DNA from: a virus
Virus record (IMG/VR): IMGVR_UViG_3300037010_002261
Span: 26,152 to 90,151 of that record
Length of the DNA: 64,000 nt
Direction: 5' to 3' (one strand)
Part shown: piece by piece, positions 21,706-30,345 of the stretch
Position numbering within the stretch: position 1 is the stretch's first letter
How the letters are laid out: every line of letters begins with the position of its first letter
The notes under the pieces: generated by a model
Database searches by the model: none
Seen by the model: only the letters and a program-made list of their open reading frames with translations
Told to the model about the DNA's origin: nothing
Position numbers and translations under genes: made by a program

Positions 21706-22257
21706 CTATTGCGGCATGCCTTTAGTTGCAATTTGCAGTACCTGAATGAAGGGGTAAGGCTCTTTGCTCTTAAATCGCTTCCAGTATTGCGGGTGAGCGA
21801 AGGCTGTGTAAGGGACCTTGTGCTTCTCAAGCTGACGCTCAGCGACCTTGCCTAGGGCAAACACGAACTGCGGCTTGAGATAGCTGTACATCGCACCTAG
21901 GTCAACAGGCGTGCCGTCATTGTCAAGAGCGTTGACCCAGAAGAGATCCTTCTCGTCAATCTTAGCGTCGCAGAGCTGAGCGTTGAGCCAACCTGAGCAA
22001 GCCTTGATCGAACAGAACGGCGCATGGTACTTGTTGACCTCTGGGTGGCTGGTCTGCTCACCAATGATAAGTACCTTGACGCCAGGTGTATAGTTACCTG
22101 CACCAACTGGCGCCTTGGTCTTCGAGCCTAGCCTGAAGCGAGTCAGCACCCTGTCACGCACTGACTCGTCCTTAGGCGAGGTAGGCTTAGGGATCATGCC
22201 GTTAGCCTGTAGGCGTTGCACGATCTCTTCAAACTCAGCACGGATGGCGTCAGTCAT
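21706..22257 (-). CDS. Uracil-DNA-glycosylase-superfamily-like protein, 183 aa
   Basis: VLIIGEQTSHPE (motif 1 region), PFCSIKACSGWLNAQL, LFWVNALDND, LKPQFVFALGKVAERQLEK and FAHPQYWKRF follow the order of UDG-fold proteins (GEAPG, NxxK-like, HPS loop). The catalytic residues differ from classical UDG, so it may remove or recognise another base. With Fpg and the thymine-enzyme-like gene it points to unusual DNA bases. Confidence 0.55.
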   Translation of the reverse strand: MTDAIRAEFEEIVQRLQANGMIPKPTSPKDESVRDRVLTRFRLGSKTKAPVGAGNYTPGVKVLIIGEQTSHPEVNKYHAPFCSIKACSGWLNAQLCDAKIDEKDLFWVNALDNDGTPVDLGAMYSYLKPQFVFALGKVAERQLEKHKVPYTAFAHPQYWKRFKSKEPYPFIQVLQIATKGMPQ

Positions 22258-22739
22258 CAGAGCACCATACGAGCGAAGTAATTCAAGTAGCCTTCGTGAG
22301 CGTACAGCTGGCCGTCATGCCAGGCGATACCACCCTCTATGGCACTGTTCTTTGATGAAAAAAGCGCCATGCGCAGCTCACCGACCGGTAGCTCTGGCGC
22401 ATGCACATAGGTTATATCTTGCGAGCCGTGCTGTGTCTTCAGCAGTTCAATGAACTCAGCGTCAGCCGTGAACAGTAGGTTGCCGAAGACTCGCCGGGAC
22501 CGCGCGGCGATGCTGTTGCGCAGCACGTTGACGGCCCTGATGGCCGTGGTCACCGAGTCAGCGACTCGTTCGGGCACGACTTCAAACTCGCCCCACAGTT
22601 CATCAAAGGTCAGCTCTAATGGCTCACCTTTGCAAACCGTGATGGTAAGGTTGGTGACAGGACCGTCGGTGCTAGGAGCCGGGGTGCAGGCGATGAAGAA
22701 CGGCTTGGTAGCGGAGCGAAAATACTCAAAGTAGTTCAT
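22257..22739 (-). CDS. Hypothetical protein, 160 aa
   Basis: No recognised family. Contains LTITVCKGEPLELTFDELWG and a later AIEGGIAWHDGQLYAHEGYL. Coupled to both neighbours by short overlaps. Confidence 0.5.
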   Translation of the reverse strand: MNYFEYFRSATKPFFIACTPAPSTDGPVTNLTITVCKGEPLELTFDELWGEFEVVPERVADSVTTAIRAVNVLRNSIAARSRRVFGNLLFTADAEFIELLKTQHGSQDITYVHAPELPVGELRMALFSSKNSAIEGGIAWHDGQLYAHEGYLNYFARMVL

Positions 22740-23314
22740 GCTGCCTTCTTGAAGTTTGCCTTCACCCAGTCCGTCTTGATCGGCTCGGTAAAGAGCTTGG
22801 TGATGTTGACGTACAACGGCTCGCTCAGACTTGCAATCTTGCTGTTGAGGTCATCGACCGCCGAATGGCACTCAGCCTTCGGCACGTCGTAGCAGAGCGA
22901 GACATGCGGGCTGAGCTCGGGGTAAGTGTGGGTGCAACCCAGATCCTTGCAAGCAGCGTGCAGCTGCATGAGCTCAGAACATTCAAGCTTCAGCACCAAC
23001 GTGCTCACGTCATCGGCTCGGGTGCCGTCTTCGCGAGGCACGGCGTCAAAGGCTGCAGCTCCGATGATCTTGGCCTTGAGCGGCAGCTTGTAAGAGTCGA
23101 ACGCAGGCTTGAGCAGGTCGGGCTCGACAACCGTGCCCTTGCTGTAGACAACCGTGATGTGCAGCTTCTCGCTAGCTACCCTTGAACCTGCAATGCATGA
23201 CAGGCTCTTGAACAGTGCACAGTGCTCGGCGTTGAAGTCTTCGACGTTGGCGCCGACATACGTGCCTCCGGGCGCGTCAGCCTTGTTGGCCAAGAAATTG
23301 AGGATGTTGCTCAT
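22736..23314 (-). CDS. Acb1-like 2H phosphodiesterase (anti-CBASS candidate), 192 aa
   Basis: Two catalytic H-x-T/S motifs, LHITVVYS (residues about 51-58) and PHVSLCYDV (about 137-145), define the 2H phospho-esterase fold. GTYVG near the start, and YPELSPH before the second motif, are the features I associate with T4 gp57B (Acb1), which degrades the cyclic nucleotides that trigger CBASS defence. Alternative: a tRNA/2'-5' RNA ligase-type phosphodiesterase. Confidence 0.65.
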   Translation of the reverse strand: MSNILNFLANKADAPGGTYVGANVEDFNAEHCALFKSLSCIAGSRVASEKLHITVVYSKGTVVEPDLLKPAFDSYKLPLKAKIIGAAAFDAVPREDGTRADDVSTLVLKLECSELMQLHAACKDLGCTHTYPELSPHVSLCYDVPKAECHSAVDDLNSKIASLSEPLYVNITKLFTEPIKTDWVKANFKKAA

Positions 23315-23901
23315 AGCGGAATAATATCTTTCAAGCTGATGAATTTTGAGATAGTGTCGCGCTTTGAGTCAATCCAAGATTGCTGTCGAGCATAAAACAC
23401 TTGAGAGAGGGTTAATGCGCTCGCACCGCTGCATTCATCAAGTACTACGCGCACGTGGATCACGTTTGGATCCGTAGGTGGGGTGGGATTGCTCAACGAA
23501 TCATACGAGCCAAAGATCGCCGCATGCTCGCTGTTCATGATAGACGTGGTGCCAGCATAAACCGACCGCTTAGACAACTTAACGTCAAGCTTCATCGGCT
23601 CATCATACGTAGCTACGATGATGTCATATGCGCCGGTGTTAGTGCTGCCAAAGCCCATCCAATGGGCGTTGAACCGATGAGCTACCAAGTAACGCCAGAC
23701 GTTGACTTCAGCGACCGTCTCGAGGTATGCATCCTCATACTGAGGAATGTCACGATCCTCCTTACGCCGGCTGACAAGCTTCCACTTATGCAACGATTCA
23801 GCCGCGGCTGTGACGCTCGACTTAAGCTCGCTGGGTACTTCAATTAGCATTGCTGTGCCGACAAGGCTCACAAGGCTTTGGCAAGCCACACGATGACTCA
23901 T
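23311..23901 (-). CDS. Possible PD-(D/E)xK nuclease-like protein, 196 aa
   Basis: TNTGAYDIIVATYDEPMKLD followed by VKLSK has the spacing of a D...(D/E)xK active site, with an upstream Glu-rich helix (YLETVAEVNVWRYL). Start taken at 23901 because longer forms run over the upstream gene; ATG 23850 is also possible. AT-richer than neighbours. Confidence 0.4.
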   Translation of the reverse strand: MSHRVACQSLVSLVGTAMLIEVPSELKSSVTAAAESLHKWKLVSRRKEDRDIPQYEDAYLETVAEVNVWRYLVAHRFNAHWMGFGSTNTGAYDIIVATYDEPMKLDVKLSKRSVYAGTTSIMNSEHAAIFGSYDSLSNPTPPTDPNVIHVRVVLDECSGASALTLSQVFYARQQSWIDSKRDTISKFISLKDIIPL

Positions 23902-23912
23902 CGTCAGCGGCT

Positions 23913-24419
23913 TCAAATCAGCAGCTCCTGCGCGCTCATGTTGACCATGTGCTTGCCCAGGTCTTGCGGGCCGAGCAGGACGTTCATCGGCAAGTCCTTG
24001 CTCGACATGGTCTGCCCAACCGGATGACAGATCATGGTCAAGCGCGGGATGGCCAGGTGAACAACAACGCCGTTGTAGTCCAAGTCCATCAGCTCGACAG
24101 CTACAGCTTCGTAGCGGTTCAGCCTTGGGTGCATCAAGTAAGCCTTGAAGGCCGAAGAGGCGCATTGAGTGATCGGCACCGTGTCTACGGTGCGCGTGTC
24201 GTCATCAACGATCAGTATGTACCAGCTCGCAGGCACTGAGATGACCGTGCCGTTGATCCGAGCGGTCACCGTCGGGCCGGTTGTCTCCTCAAGCATGTGA
24301 ATCGGCCTGAGAAGAAAGTCATTTACCTGCACGTCGTAGAACCAAGCGTACTTAGGAATAACGGGTGTTGTTACGTCATCGATGGCGAACGCAAAGCCGT
24401 AGTCAGGAAGAATTTGCAT
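23913..24419 (-). CDS. Hypothetical protein, 168 aa
   Basis: Strand-rich (FAFAIDDVTTPVIPKYAWFY, TVTARINGTVISVPASWYIL), no known motif. A TATAAT-like box lies just upstream on this strand (24431-24436), so it may begin a transcript. Confidence 0.5.
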   Translation of the reverse strand: MQILPDYGFAFAIDDVTTPVIPKYAWFYDVQVNDFLLRPIHMLEETTGPTVTARINGTVISVPASWYILIVDDDTRTVDTVPITQCASSAFKAYLMHPRLNRYEAVAVELMDLDYNGVVVHLAIPRLTMICHPVGQTMSSKDLPMNVLLGPQDLGKHMVNMSAQELLI

Positions 24420-24439
24420 GTAGTCCTTGGATTATACCG

Positions 24440-24877
24440 CTAGAACGAAACGAATTGAAAATTCATGCGGTGGTTTGCGTGGTGGTTAACGCTAATGACG
24501 GCGGCTTGGTAGAACATCAGCGAATGCTGATCCATCGTAATGACGTGCACCTCGCTAGGATGGAAGGTCCGCACCTCTTCGTCCGTGACCGTGTAAGCCG
24601 AGTAAAGCTGATCCACCGGGATGACAGCTCTGAAGATATGAATCTCATACTTGTCCTGCACCGTGAAAACACCGCACCTGGTGAGCTCAGAGGTCAGCAA
24701 ATCGAGCCCCGATTCCTCGTGCACCTCGCGCACGGCAGCGTCCTCAATGGCTTCGCCTGGTTCTACCTTGCCGCCGATCCCGTTCCACTTACCTGCGAGG
24801 TAGTCAGGACGATTCTTCTTGATCAGAGCCACCCGTCCGTTAGGGTCAAAGGCGAAGACCATTGTGTAGAGCTGCAT
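24440..24877 (-). CDS. Nudix hydrolase, 145 aa
   Basis: The Nudix box is complete: GGKVEPGEAIEDAAVREVHE followed by ESGL, i.e. G-x5-E-x7-REVHEESGL at residues about 35-57. WNGIGGK precedes it, as in MutT/8-oxo-dGTPase-type members. It hydrolyses nucleoside diphosphate derivatives; substrate not deducible. It would complement the Fpg glycosylase in handling oxidised nucleotides. Confidence 0.85.
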   Translation of the reverse strand: MQLYTMVFAFDPNGRVALIKKNRPDYLAGKWNGIGGKVEPGEAIEDAAVREVHEESGLDLLTSELTRCGVFTVQDKYEIHIFRAVIPVDQLYSAYTVTDEEVRTFHPSEVHVITMDQHSLMFYQAAVISVNHHANHRMNFQFVSF

Positions 24878-24879
24878 GG

Positions 24880-25236
24880 TCAGACCAGGCGCTTGATGGC
24901 CGCTGCCCAGATCGCGTCTACCTCTCCTTGCGTCAGGCCGACGTCGAGGCTGTAGACCTGACGCTCAGCGCCTGGCTCAGCCTTCGCAAAGGTGCCAACC
25001 AAAGCCAGCGGATCTGCGAGCGTGTTGATCATGACGGTGAACGGCGTCTCTTGCTCGATCTGCTTGATGGCCTCAGGCGCGGGCACGAGCAGGACAGAGC
25101 CTTCATCTGGGTACTCAGCGACCCAGGCGTGGACGGAGCCGTCGGCAAACTGCTTGATAGTGAGCTGGGTCTCATAGTCGCCGCCGAGGATGGCGACTGC
25201 TTGCTTCAGTTGGTGGAGGTCGAGATTGAGGGACAT
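24880..25236 (-). CDS. Hypothetical protein, 118 aa
   Basis: Unrecognised. Contains LKQAVAILGGDYETQLTIKQ and VHAWVAEYPDEGSVLLVPAP. Lies between UvsW and Nudix in the same transcript. Confidence 0.5.
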   Translation of the reverse strand: MSLNLDLHQLKQAVAILGGDYETQLTIKQFADGSVHAWVAEYPDEGSVLLVPAPEAIKQIEQETPFTVMINTLADPLALVGTFAKAEPGAERQVYSLDVGLTQGEVDAIWAAAIKRLV

Positions 25237-25251
25237 GGTGGGTTTCCTTGG

Positions 25252-26694
25252 TTAGCTAAGCAGCCCTGGCTTGGACGCTTCGGTGTACTTGACTTTGACA
25301 GGCTTGGAGATGGGGTATCCAGCCTCCTGGTAGTACTCTTTCCGCTTCTTGAAGTGCTTTTTACTGAACTTCAGCTTCGAGTGCACGTCATAGACTTCGA
25401 TATGTTTCTTGTCACCCTTCTTTCGCAGGCCACGACCTACAGACTGGATGCACTTAACGAATGACTTGCCGGTGTCGATAAGCCATTGGCAGAAGATGCG
25501 GTCGATCGAGATGCCGGTCGATGCGATGCCGACGGAGGCGATCAGGATGATGTTGTCCCGCTCGGCGTACTCTTGGTAGTTCTGCTTCCGCAAGTCATTT
25601 TCAGACTCACCAAAGAGGAAGACAGCGCCTGGAATCAGCTCCTCGAGCGCCTGCCCCTGCACAATGCTGTTGACAAGCACCAGCGTGTTGCCGACCTCGT
25701 CGCGCTTCTGCATGATCAGCTTGGCGATCAGCTCAAGACGGTCGGTGTTCTTTGAAAGGTAAGCTCGCTCTGACTGATAGTCAGGGAACTCCTCCTCTAC
25801 CAGGTCCTGAATCTCGATGTCGGTGATGTTGATGCTTGACAGGTAGCCCTGGCTGATCAGCCAAGCCGCATCAACCGTGACATGGATCGGCCCGATGGAG
25901 GTCCGCAGCGAGTACTGGTCTGTCTCAGGCTTCGGGAAGGTGCCGGTGACGCCGTAGCGGTAGGCGATGTGCTTGCCGTGCTCGTTGATCAGCTTCTTGA
26001 TAACATCGGCCTTAGCGCCGTGAGCCTCGTCTACGATGACCGCTTGGAAGTAGGCCATGTAGTGCGGGGCGTTCTGCAGGGACTGCCAGGTAGCAACAAC
26101 GATCGGGTGGTCGATGTTCTTCTCGCTGCCTGAGTAGGAGCCGATGGTCAGGTCACCCTTGATGTTGACCAGCCTCTCCTCAAACTCAGTCACTGTTTGG
26201 GTGATCAGGTCGCCTGACGGTACGATGATGATGACCTGAAACCCCTGCTTGGCAAGCAGGTACGCCATCGCGGCGCACATTGAAGTCTTCCCTGAGCCCG
26301 TAGCACAGATGCCGAAGCCCGAGCCTTCTTGCAACAGCTTGTTGATGACGTTGAGCTGGTACGGCCTGAACTTGAACTCGGTCTGGAACATGTCCTCGGT
26401 CGCCACCTCGGTGATGGCTTTGACCGGCAAGCGCCGATCATCGAAGTCGATGTCATACTCCCAAACCACAAGGTAAGGGAGGATCTCGACAAGCAGCTTT
26501 GTGTAGGTCTTGCCTTGCTGGTCCATAAAATGGACCTTGCCACTCCACCTGCCCAGCTGAAATTGAGGCATATAACGGTAGCCTTCGACATAAAAGCCGA
26601 ATTTGTTCCAAAGAACTTCAAGATGTCCGGGATGCAAACCACCGATTCGGCAATTTACTTCATCATCAATGACAATGGTACATTTTTTAGACAT
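25252..26694 (-). CDS. uvsW: UvsW-type SF2 DNA/RNA helicase, 480 aa
   Basis: Walker A ATGSGKT (about residue 133), Walker B VDEAHG, motif III GVTGTFPK and a C-terminal SVGRGLRKKGD motif VI mark a UvsW-like SF2 helicase. The N-terminal segment (WNKFGFYVEGYRYMPQFQLG) is like the T4 UvsW DNA-binding domain. It unwinds branched DNA and R-loops and promotes the switch from origin- to recombination-dependent replication. Works with UvsX, UvsY and gp32 encoded further along this strand. Confidence 0.9.
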   Translation of the reverse strand: MSKKCTIVIDDEVNCRIGGLHPGHLEVLWNKFGFYVEGYRYMPQFQLGRWSGKVHFMDQQGKTYTKLLVEILPYLVVWEYDIDFDDRRLPVKAITEVATEDMFQTEFKFRPYQLNVINKLLQEGSGFGICATGSGKTSMCAAMAYLLAKQGFQVIIIVPSGDLITQTVTEFEERLVNIKGDLTIGSYSGSEKNIDHPIVVATWQSLQNAPHYMAYFQAVIVDEAHGAKADVIKKLINEHGKHIAYRYGVTGTFPKPETDQYSLRTSIGPIHVTVDAAWLISQGYLSSINITDIEIQDLVEEEFPDYQSERAYLSKNTDRLELIAKLIMQKRDEVGNTLVLVNSIVQGQALEELIPGAVFLFGESENDLRKQNYQEYAERDNIILIASVGIASTGISIDRIFCQWLIDTGKSFVKCIQSVGRGLRKKGDKKHIEVYDVHSKLKFSKKHFKKRKEYYQEAGYPISKPVKVKYTEASKPGLLS

Positions 26695-26723
26695 CGTGCC
26701 TACATTCTAACTATATAGTTGGT

Positions 26724-27431
26724 ATGGATGCTATTTATTTTGTCTACGTGATCGAGCTTTTGGACGGAACACCGCTGTACTTCGGAAAAGGTAAGAACAA
26801 TAGGCCTGATGATCATTTTCACCCTAGAGCTACAAGCTACATCGCAAATAAGATCCGTAAAGAAGGAAAAGAAAAAGTTCAAGTACGAAAGCTGCATGAA
26901 CAGCTTGATCGCGATACAGCATTCGCTCTAGAGATGGCTTATATTGCTAAGCATGGTAGGAAAGACATCGGAACAGGAATTCTTTATAATCGGTCGATTG
27001 GTGGTGAAGGCAGTCGTGGTCATCGGATGACACCTGAAGGTATTGAACGCCTACGACAGCTTAATTTAGGGAAGAAGCTGTCAGTGGAAACTAAGGCTCT
27101 TCTTAGTAGCATGTTTAAGGGCCGTAAATGTACATGGGGTAACAAAATCGCGATCAGCTTAACAGGACAACAGCACACAGAAGAACGCAAGCGTAAGGTT
27201 TCAATAGCAGCTGTTACCCGATGCTCTAAGATGACAGCTGAGGAACGGAGGGAACGAATGAAGAGGGTAGCAGCCTGCATTGATCGAACGAAACCAAACC
27301 CGATGGCTAAGCGTTGCTCAGTCAATGGCATTGAATACGCAAACGTTTCAGAAGCCGCCCTAATGCTAAAATGGTCTCGAAGACGAGTAAGAGATCATGA
27401 GACCTTTTCTTACTTACATAGTATCTCATAA
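26724..27431 (+). CDS. GIY-YIG homing endonuclease with NUMOD domains, 235 aa
   Basis: N-terminal YFVYVIELLDGTPLYFGKGK is the variant GIY-YIG core. The middle has NUMOD3-like blocks (RMTPEGIERLRQLNLGKKLS), and the end NUMOD1-like VNGIEYANVSEAALMLKWS. AT-rich and opposite in orientation to uvsW, with a palindrome AACTATATAGTT between them. The stop TAA begins a TAAATA box for the next gene. Confidence 0.85.
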   Translation: MDAIYFVYVIELLDGTPLYFGKGKNNRPDDHFHPRATSYIANKIRKEGKEKVQVRKLHEQLDRDTAFALEMAYIAKHGRKDIGTGILYNRSIGGEGSRGHRMTPEGIERLRQLNLGKKLSVETKALLSSMFKGRKCTWGNKIAISLTGQQHTEERKRKVSIAAVTRCSKMTAEERRERMKRVAACIDRTKPNPMAKRCSVNGIEYANVSEAALMLKWSRRRVRDHETFSYLHSIS

Positions 27432-27460
27432 ATAGCACACCAGTCATTTTTGAACGGAAT

Positions 27461-28903
27461 ATGCTGCCTCTATTTAGCGAGCTCCTAGAAGCGAGAAAAG
27501 ACGTGTTGCGTCTGCAGCAGGAGCTCATCGAGATCGAGCCGCGGTTGCATTACAAGGTTGTAGATGATCAGCATATCCGTGTCGATGTCAAGTTTAGAGG
27601 CGAGACCCAAACTATCCTCTTTAGCATTGCTGCTTACGAGCCGTTTTCAGCTACGGTCGATATTTGCGACATGACCGCGAACGGTAAGTCTGTCAACGGT
27701 TTCTCGGCTTGGACTGATCATGCTGGCTTTCACCGCCATGTTAGCCGAATGCTCCCGACCTTCGGTAACCTGCAAGATGGGAAGCTCGAAGAAGGCTTCA
27801 AGCATGCCGTGGCTGCCGGTGTCCTGGCCGCTGCTTCGCTGACCGGCAGCACGCTTAAGGCTCCCGCCCATGAGCCGGTCTCCGCCGCACAGAAGGCCGA
27901 GAACGACTCAGAGACCAAGCGCTTGACCATGAAGCAGCACATGGCTCAAGAGGACAACAAGAAGGAGGCTCGTGCTAAGGAGCTGGCTTCGATCGTTGTC
28001 GACAAGTACAAGGTCACCGATGACTTCGCCCTGAAGGTCGCTCGCCTCGCCGTCAAGCATGAGAAGCCGACCTTTCCGAAGGCGGAAGACATCCTCTCGG
28101 TTATCGGCATCGAGAGTTCGTTCAAGCCTAACGTGGTGTCAGGCTTGAAGCATGACCCGGCTGTAGGCCTGACACAGATCCGGCCGGGTGTTTGGGGCAT
28201 CGACCCAAGCAAGCTAAAAGGCAACATCGAGAACCAGGTCAAGATTGGCGCCAACATCCTCAAGACCTACTACGACAAGGTCAAGTCGGTGCCTGACGCG
28301 CTGCATGCTTTTAACATCGGTATGACCAACTTCATGAAGAAGAAGGGCCTAAACCCGAAATACGTGCAGAAATTTGACGCCGAACGCGAGCTGTATGAAG
28401 CCGAAGATCCAGAGCTGCAAGCTTTGCTCAAGTGGCAGCAGGAGATCGCTGAGCACACTGATGTCAAAATCACGATTCCGCGGTCGAAGGAGGGCTTGAT
28501 TGTGACTGGCCCCAACAACCTATTCAAGTGGTTGCTGGTCATCAGGGCCAACCCCAACTATGAGAGCGGCGCTGACGTTGAAGTTTACGAGAGCGGTGCC
28601 AAGAATAAGACTCGCCTGGCGTCACATGGCTTAGGCGAAATTATCTATGTGCTCAGGTCATACGAAGAGCTATGCGAACTTCTGCCAGCTGATCAGCTGA
28701 GTAAGTGCACGGCGACGCCGTGGAGTATCAAGATTCCAGGTCCGAACGGAGACAAGTTCATCATCAACTTTCAAACGCCCGATCAAGCCGATGCAAACAT
28801 CATCTACGAGTTCGAGCACAAGAAAGGCAACAAGGTTCTTGATGGTGATGCCGGCTACTATGCCAAAACCATCGCAGCAGAGCTGAAACGCTGCTTAGGC
28901 TAG
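27461..28903 (+). CDS. SLT-type lytic transglycosylase with LQQ domains at both ends, 480 aa
   Basis: Residues about 205-290 carry the goose-lysozyme/SLT signature: VIGIESSFKPNVVSG with the catalytic Glu, AVGLTQIRPGVWGI, IGANILKTYYDKV and ALHAFNIG. Residues about 20-60 (VLRLQQELIEIEPRLHYKVV) and about 325-400 (LLKWQQEIAEHTDVKITIPR) are LQQ domains. It would cut peptidoglycan, either at entry or at lysis; no signal peptide is seen, which favours a virion protein or use of a holin. Confidence 0.7.
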   Translation: MLPLFSELLEARKDVLRLQQELIEIEPRLHYKVVDDQHIRVDVKFRGETQTILFSIAAYEPFSATVDICDMTANGKSVNGFSAWTDHAGFHRHVSRMLPTFGNLQDGKLEEGFKHAVAAGVLAAASLTGSTLKAPAHEPVSAAQKAENDSETKRLTMKQHMAQEDNKKEARAKELASIVVDKYKVTDDFALKVARLAVKHEKPTFPKAEDILSVIGIESSFKPNVVSGLKHDPAVGLTQIRPGVWGIDPSKLKGNIENQVKIGANILKTYYDKVKSVPDALHAFNIGMTNFMKKKGLNPKYVQKFDAERELYEAEDPELQALLKWQQEIAEHTDVKITIPRSKEGLIVTGPNNLFKWLLVIRANPNYESGADVEVYESGAKNKTRLASHGLGEIIYVLRSYEELCELLPADQLSKCTATPWSIKIPGPNGDKFIINFQTPDQADANIIYEFEHKKGNKVLDGDAGYYAKTIAAELKRCLG

Positions 28904-29088
28904 TAGTTAGCCCAGTCGCGCTCAACTTGAGCGCCTTCAATGATCTTGATCCAGCGCCTACGCATACGGTCACGTTGCGGCTTTGAGAGAGCCAGCATCA
29001 TCGAGCCCATGTAGACCGAGTCGCTAATGTCCTCGAGGATCTTGTCGACCACCGCCTCAGCGTCATTGACCTGAGGCTGGTCAGTCAT
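28900..29088 (-). CDS. Hypothetical protein, 62 aa
   Basis: Acidic N-terminus and basic C-terminus (KPQRDRMRRRWIKIIEGAQ). Its stop region overlaps the end of the convergent transglycosylase gene. Coupled to the next gene. Confidence 0.5.
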   Translation of the reverse strand: MTDQPQVNDAEAVVDKILEDISDSVYMGSMMLALSKPQRDRMRRRWIKIIEGAQVERDWANY

Positions 29089-29357
29089 GGCCTGCTGCCC
29101 AAGACGGTGCCTGGGGTTGCTGTGGTCCCGGACCCAACTGGAGCGTTGCTCAAACCGGCCGCAGAGAAGACGTTCAAGCCGTCAGGCGACAGCACTTGAA
29201 TCTCAAGGCCGGTGATTGACGACGGCACGACGACAGCCTTCGCGTTGAAGACCGTGGTGATGTGCGTCTGCAGGTCAACAACCGCTTGCGAGCGCTCGAG
29301 GCCGTACTCCACGTGGATGACGACGATCGAGGAAGGTTGGATGTAGAAGTGGCTCAT
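29085..29357 (-). CDS. Hypothetical protein, 90 aa
   Basis: Strand-rich first half (YIQPSSIVVIHVEYGLERSQ), Gly/Thr-rich end. No family recognised. Overlaps uvsY-like and the 62-aa gene by four bases each. Confidence 0.5.
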   Translation of the reverse strand: MSHFYIQPSSIVVIHVEYGLERSQAVVDLQTHITTVFNAKAVVVPSSITGLEIQVLSPDGLNVFSAAGLSNAPVGSGTTATPGTVLGSRP

Positions 29358-29815
29358 AGGATGACGTGGTCCGCTTGGGCGACTCGCAGCTTCGTGATGT
29401 TGCTGAGGGTCCAGCCCATTGACTCAAGCGCCGACACGATTGCTTCGAGGCTGCGCTTGACATGGTTGACTTCGATCAGGATGGTCTTGATCTCAATCGC
29501 CAACGGGTCGCTCTTCACATACTGTTTGAGCTCCGTGGCGCCGAGAGCGCGAGCCCCTGACTCGATGTACTTGCGGTAGAGCAGGCCTTCTTGCTCTTCC
29601 GCTTTGGCTTCGACATACTGCTCGATGGTCTTGCACTCTTGCAGCAGGAGGTTGTACATCGAGAGGTCCTGTGGGTGAGCCTTGCAGAGATCCTCGAGCC
29701 TGCGGCCCGACATCTCGAAAACAGGAGCTGATGATTGAATCACCATCTCGTATGTCGCCATCCGCTCAGCAATCTTTGAGAGCGGTTGGTTCTTCAGGCT
29801 ACCCGTGAAGGACAT
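29354..29815 (-). CDS. uvsY: UvsY-like recombination mediator, 153 aa
   Basis: A helical protein with the UvsY layout: a central EQEGLLYRKYIESGARALG, LKQYVKSDPLAIEIKTILIE and the ending ALESMGWTLSNITKLRVAQA, which parallels T4 UvsY (…KSRGFAIKHIQDMRAFEA). Position beside uvsX and the gp31-like gene supports it. It loads UvsX on gp32-covered single-stranded DNA. Identification is by pattern rather than strong identity. Confidence 0.6.
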   Translation of the reverse strand: MSFTGSLKNQPLSKIAERMATYEMVIQSSAPVFEMSGRRLEDLCKAHPQDLSMYNLLLQECKTIEQYVEAKAEEQEGLLYRKYIESGARALGATELKQYVKSDPLAIEIKTILIEVNHVKRSLEAIVSALESMGWTLSNITKLRVAQADHVIL

Positions 29816-30148
29816 TTAGGTCGGGACTCGCTCGATGCCGAGGAGCGCCGAGCCGGCGACTACCCACATCTTCTGCTTGCCAAAGGCCAGCGGCATCGCC
29901 GAGCCAGCTGTCCAGCGGATGATGTCACCTTCCTTGATCGCAGGCATTTGAATCGGCAGGCCGTTGACCTGGTCACGCTTGCCTGGCCCAACAGCCAACA
30001 CGATGCCGCGCGACGGAGCCTTCTGATTCTCGATCACAGTCAGCACGCCTTGCTGGCCCACCTTGGCGTCGGAGTAGAGCTCGTTGCTGTCATGGGCCAA
30101 CGGCTGGACCCAGACTTGCTCGTTAAGAGGTTGCAGGTTGATGCTCAT
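29816..30148 (-). CDS. GroES/gp31-like co-chaperonin, 110 aa
   Basis: NLQPLNEQVWVQPL (opening strand), SRGIVLAVGPGKRD (the G-x-V-x-AVGxG core), IKEGDIIRWTAGSA and a final LLGIE follow GroES order. A long loop after SNELYSDAKVGQQG would be the mobile loop contacting GroEL. In T4, gp31 replaces GroES to fold the capsid protein. Lies in the uvsX operon. Confidence 0.65.
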   Translation of the reverse strand: MSINLQPLNEQVWVQPLAHDSNELYSDAKVGQQGVLTVIENQKAPSRGIVLAVGPGKRDQVNGLPIQMPAIKEGDIIRWTAGSAMPLAFGKQKMWVVAGSALLGIERVPT

Positions 30149-30345
30149 ACTTTCCTCGCGAAGGTGATGTCCACGCCCAGGCCGCCGATCTCAGCCAGCA
30201 CGAGCACCTGGTTGCTGTAGAAGGACTTCTTGATGGCCCTACGGACGCCTTGCAGGGTGGACCTGACTTGGTAAGGCGTGGCGCTGGGCATGACGCCCAC
30301 TCGTGCGATGATCACGTCATCTGGCTTGTATTCGATGGTCTTCAT
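30145..30345 (-). CDS. Hypothetical protein, 66 aa
   Basis: Begins KTIEYKPDDVIIARVGVMPS; small beta-rich fold. Sits between the co-chaperonin and uvsX with four-base overlaps on each side. Confidence 0.5.
   Translation of the reverse strand: MKTIEYKPDDVIIARVGVMPSATPYQVRSTLQGVRRAIKKSFYSNQVLVLAEIGGLGVDITFARKV

Noticed and set aside
23902-24165. A 284-aa form of the gene at 23311
   Set aside because: The first 88 residues overlap another gene and are Arg/Ala/Pro-rich out-of-frame sequence.
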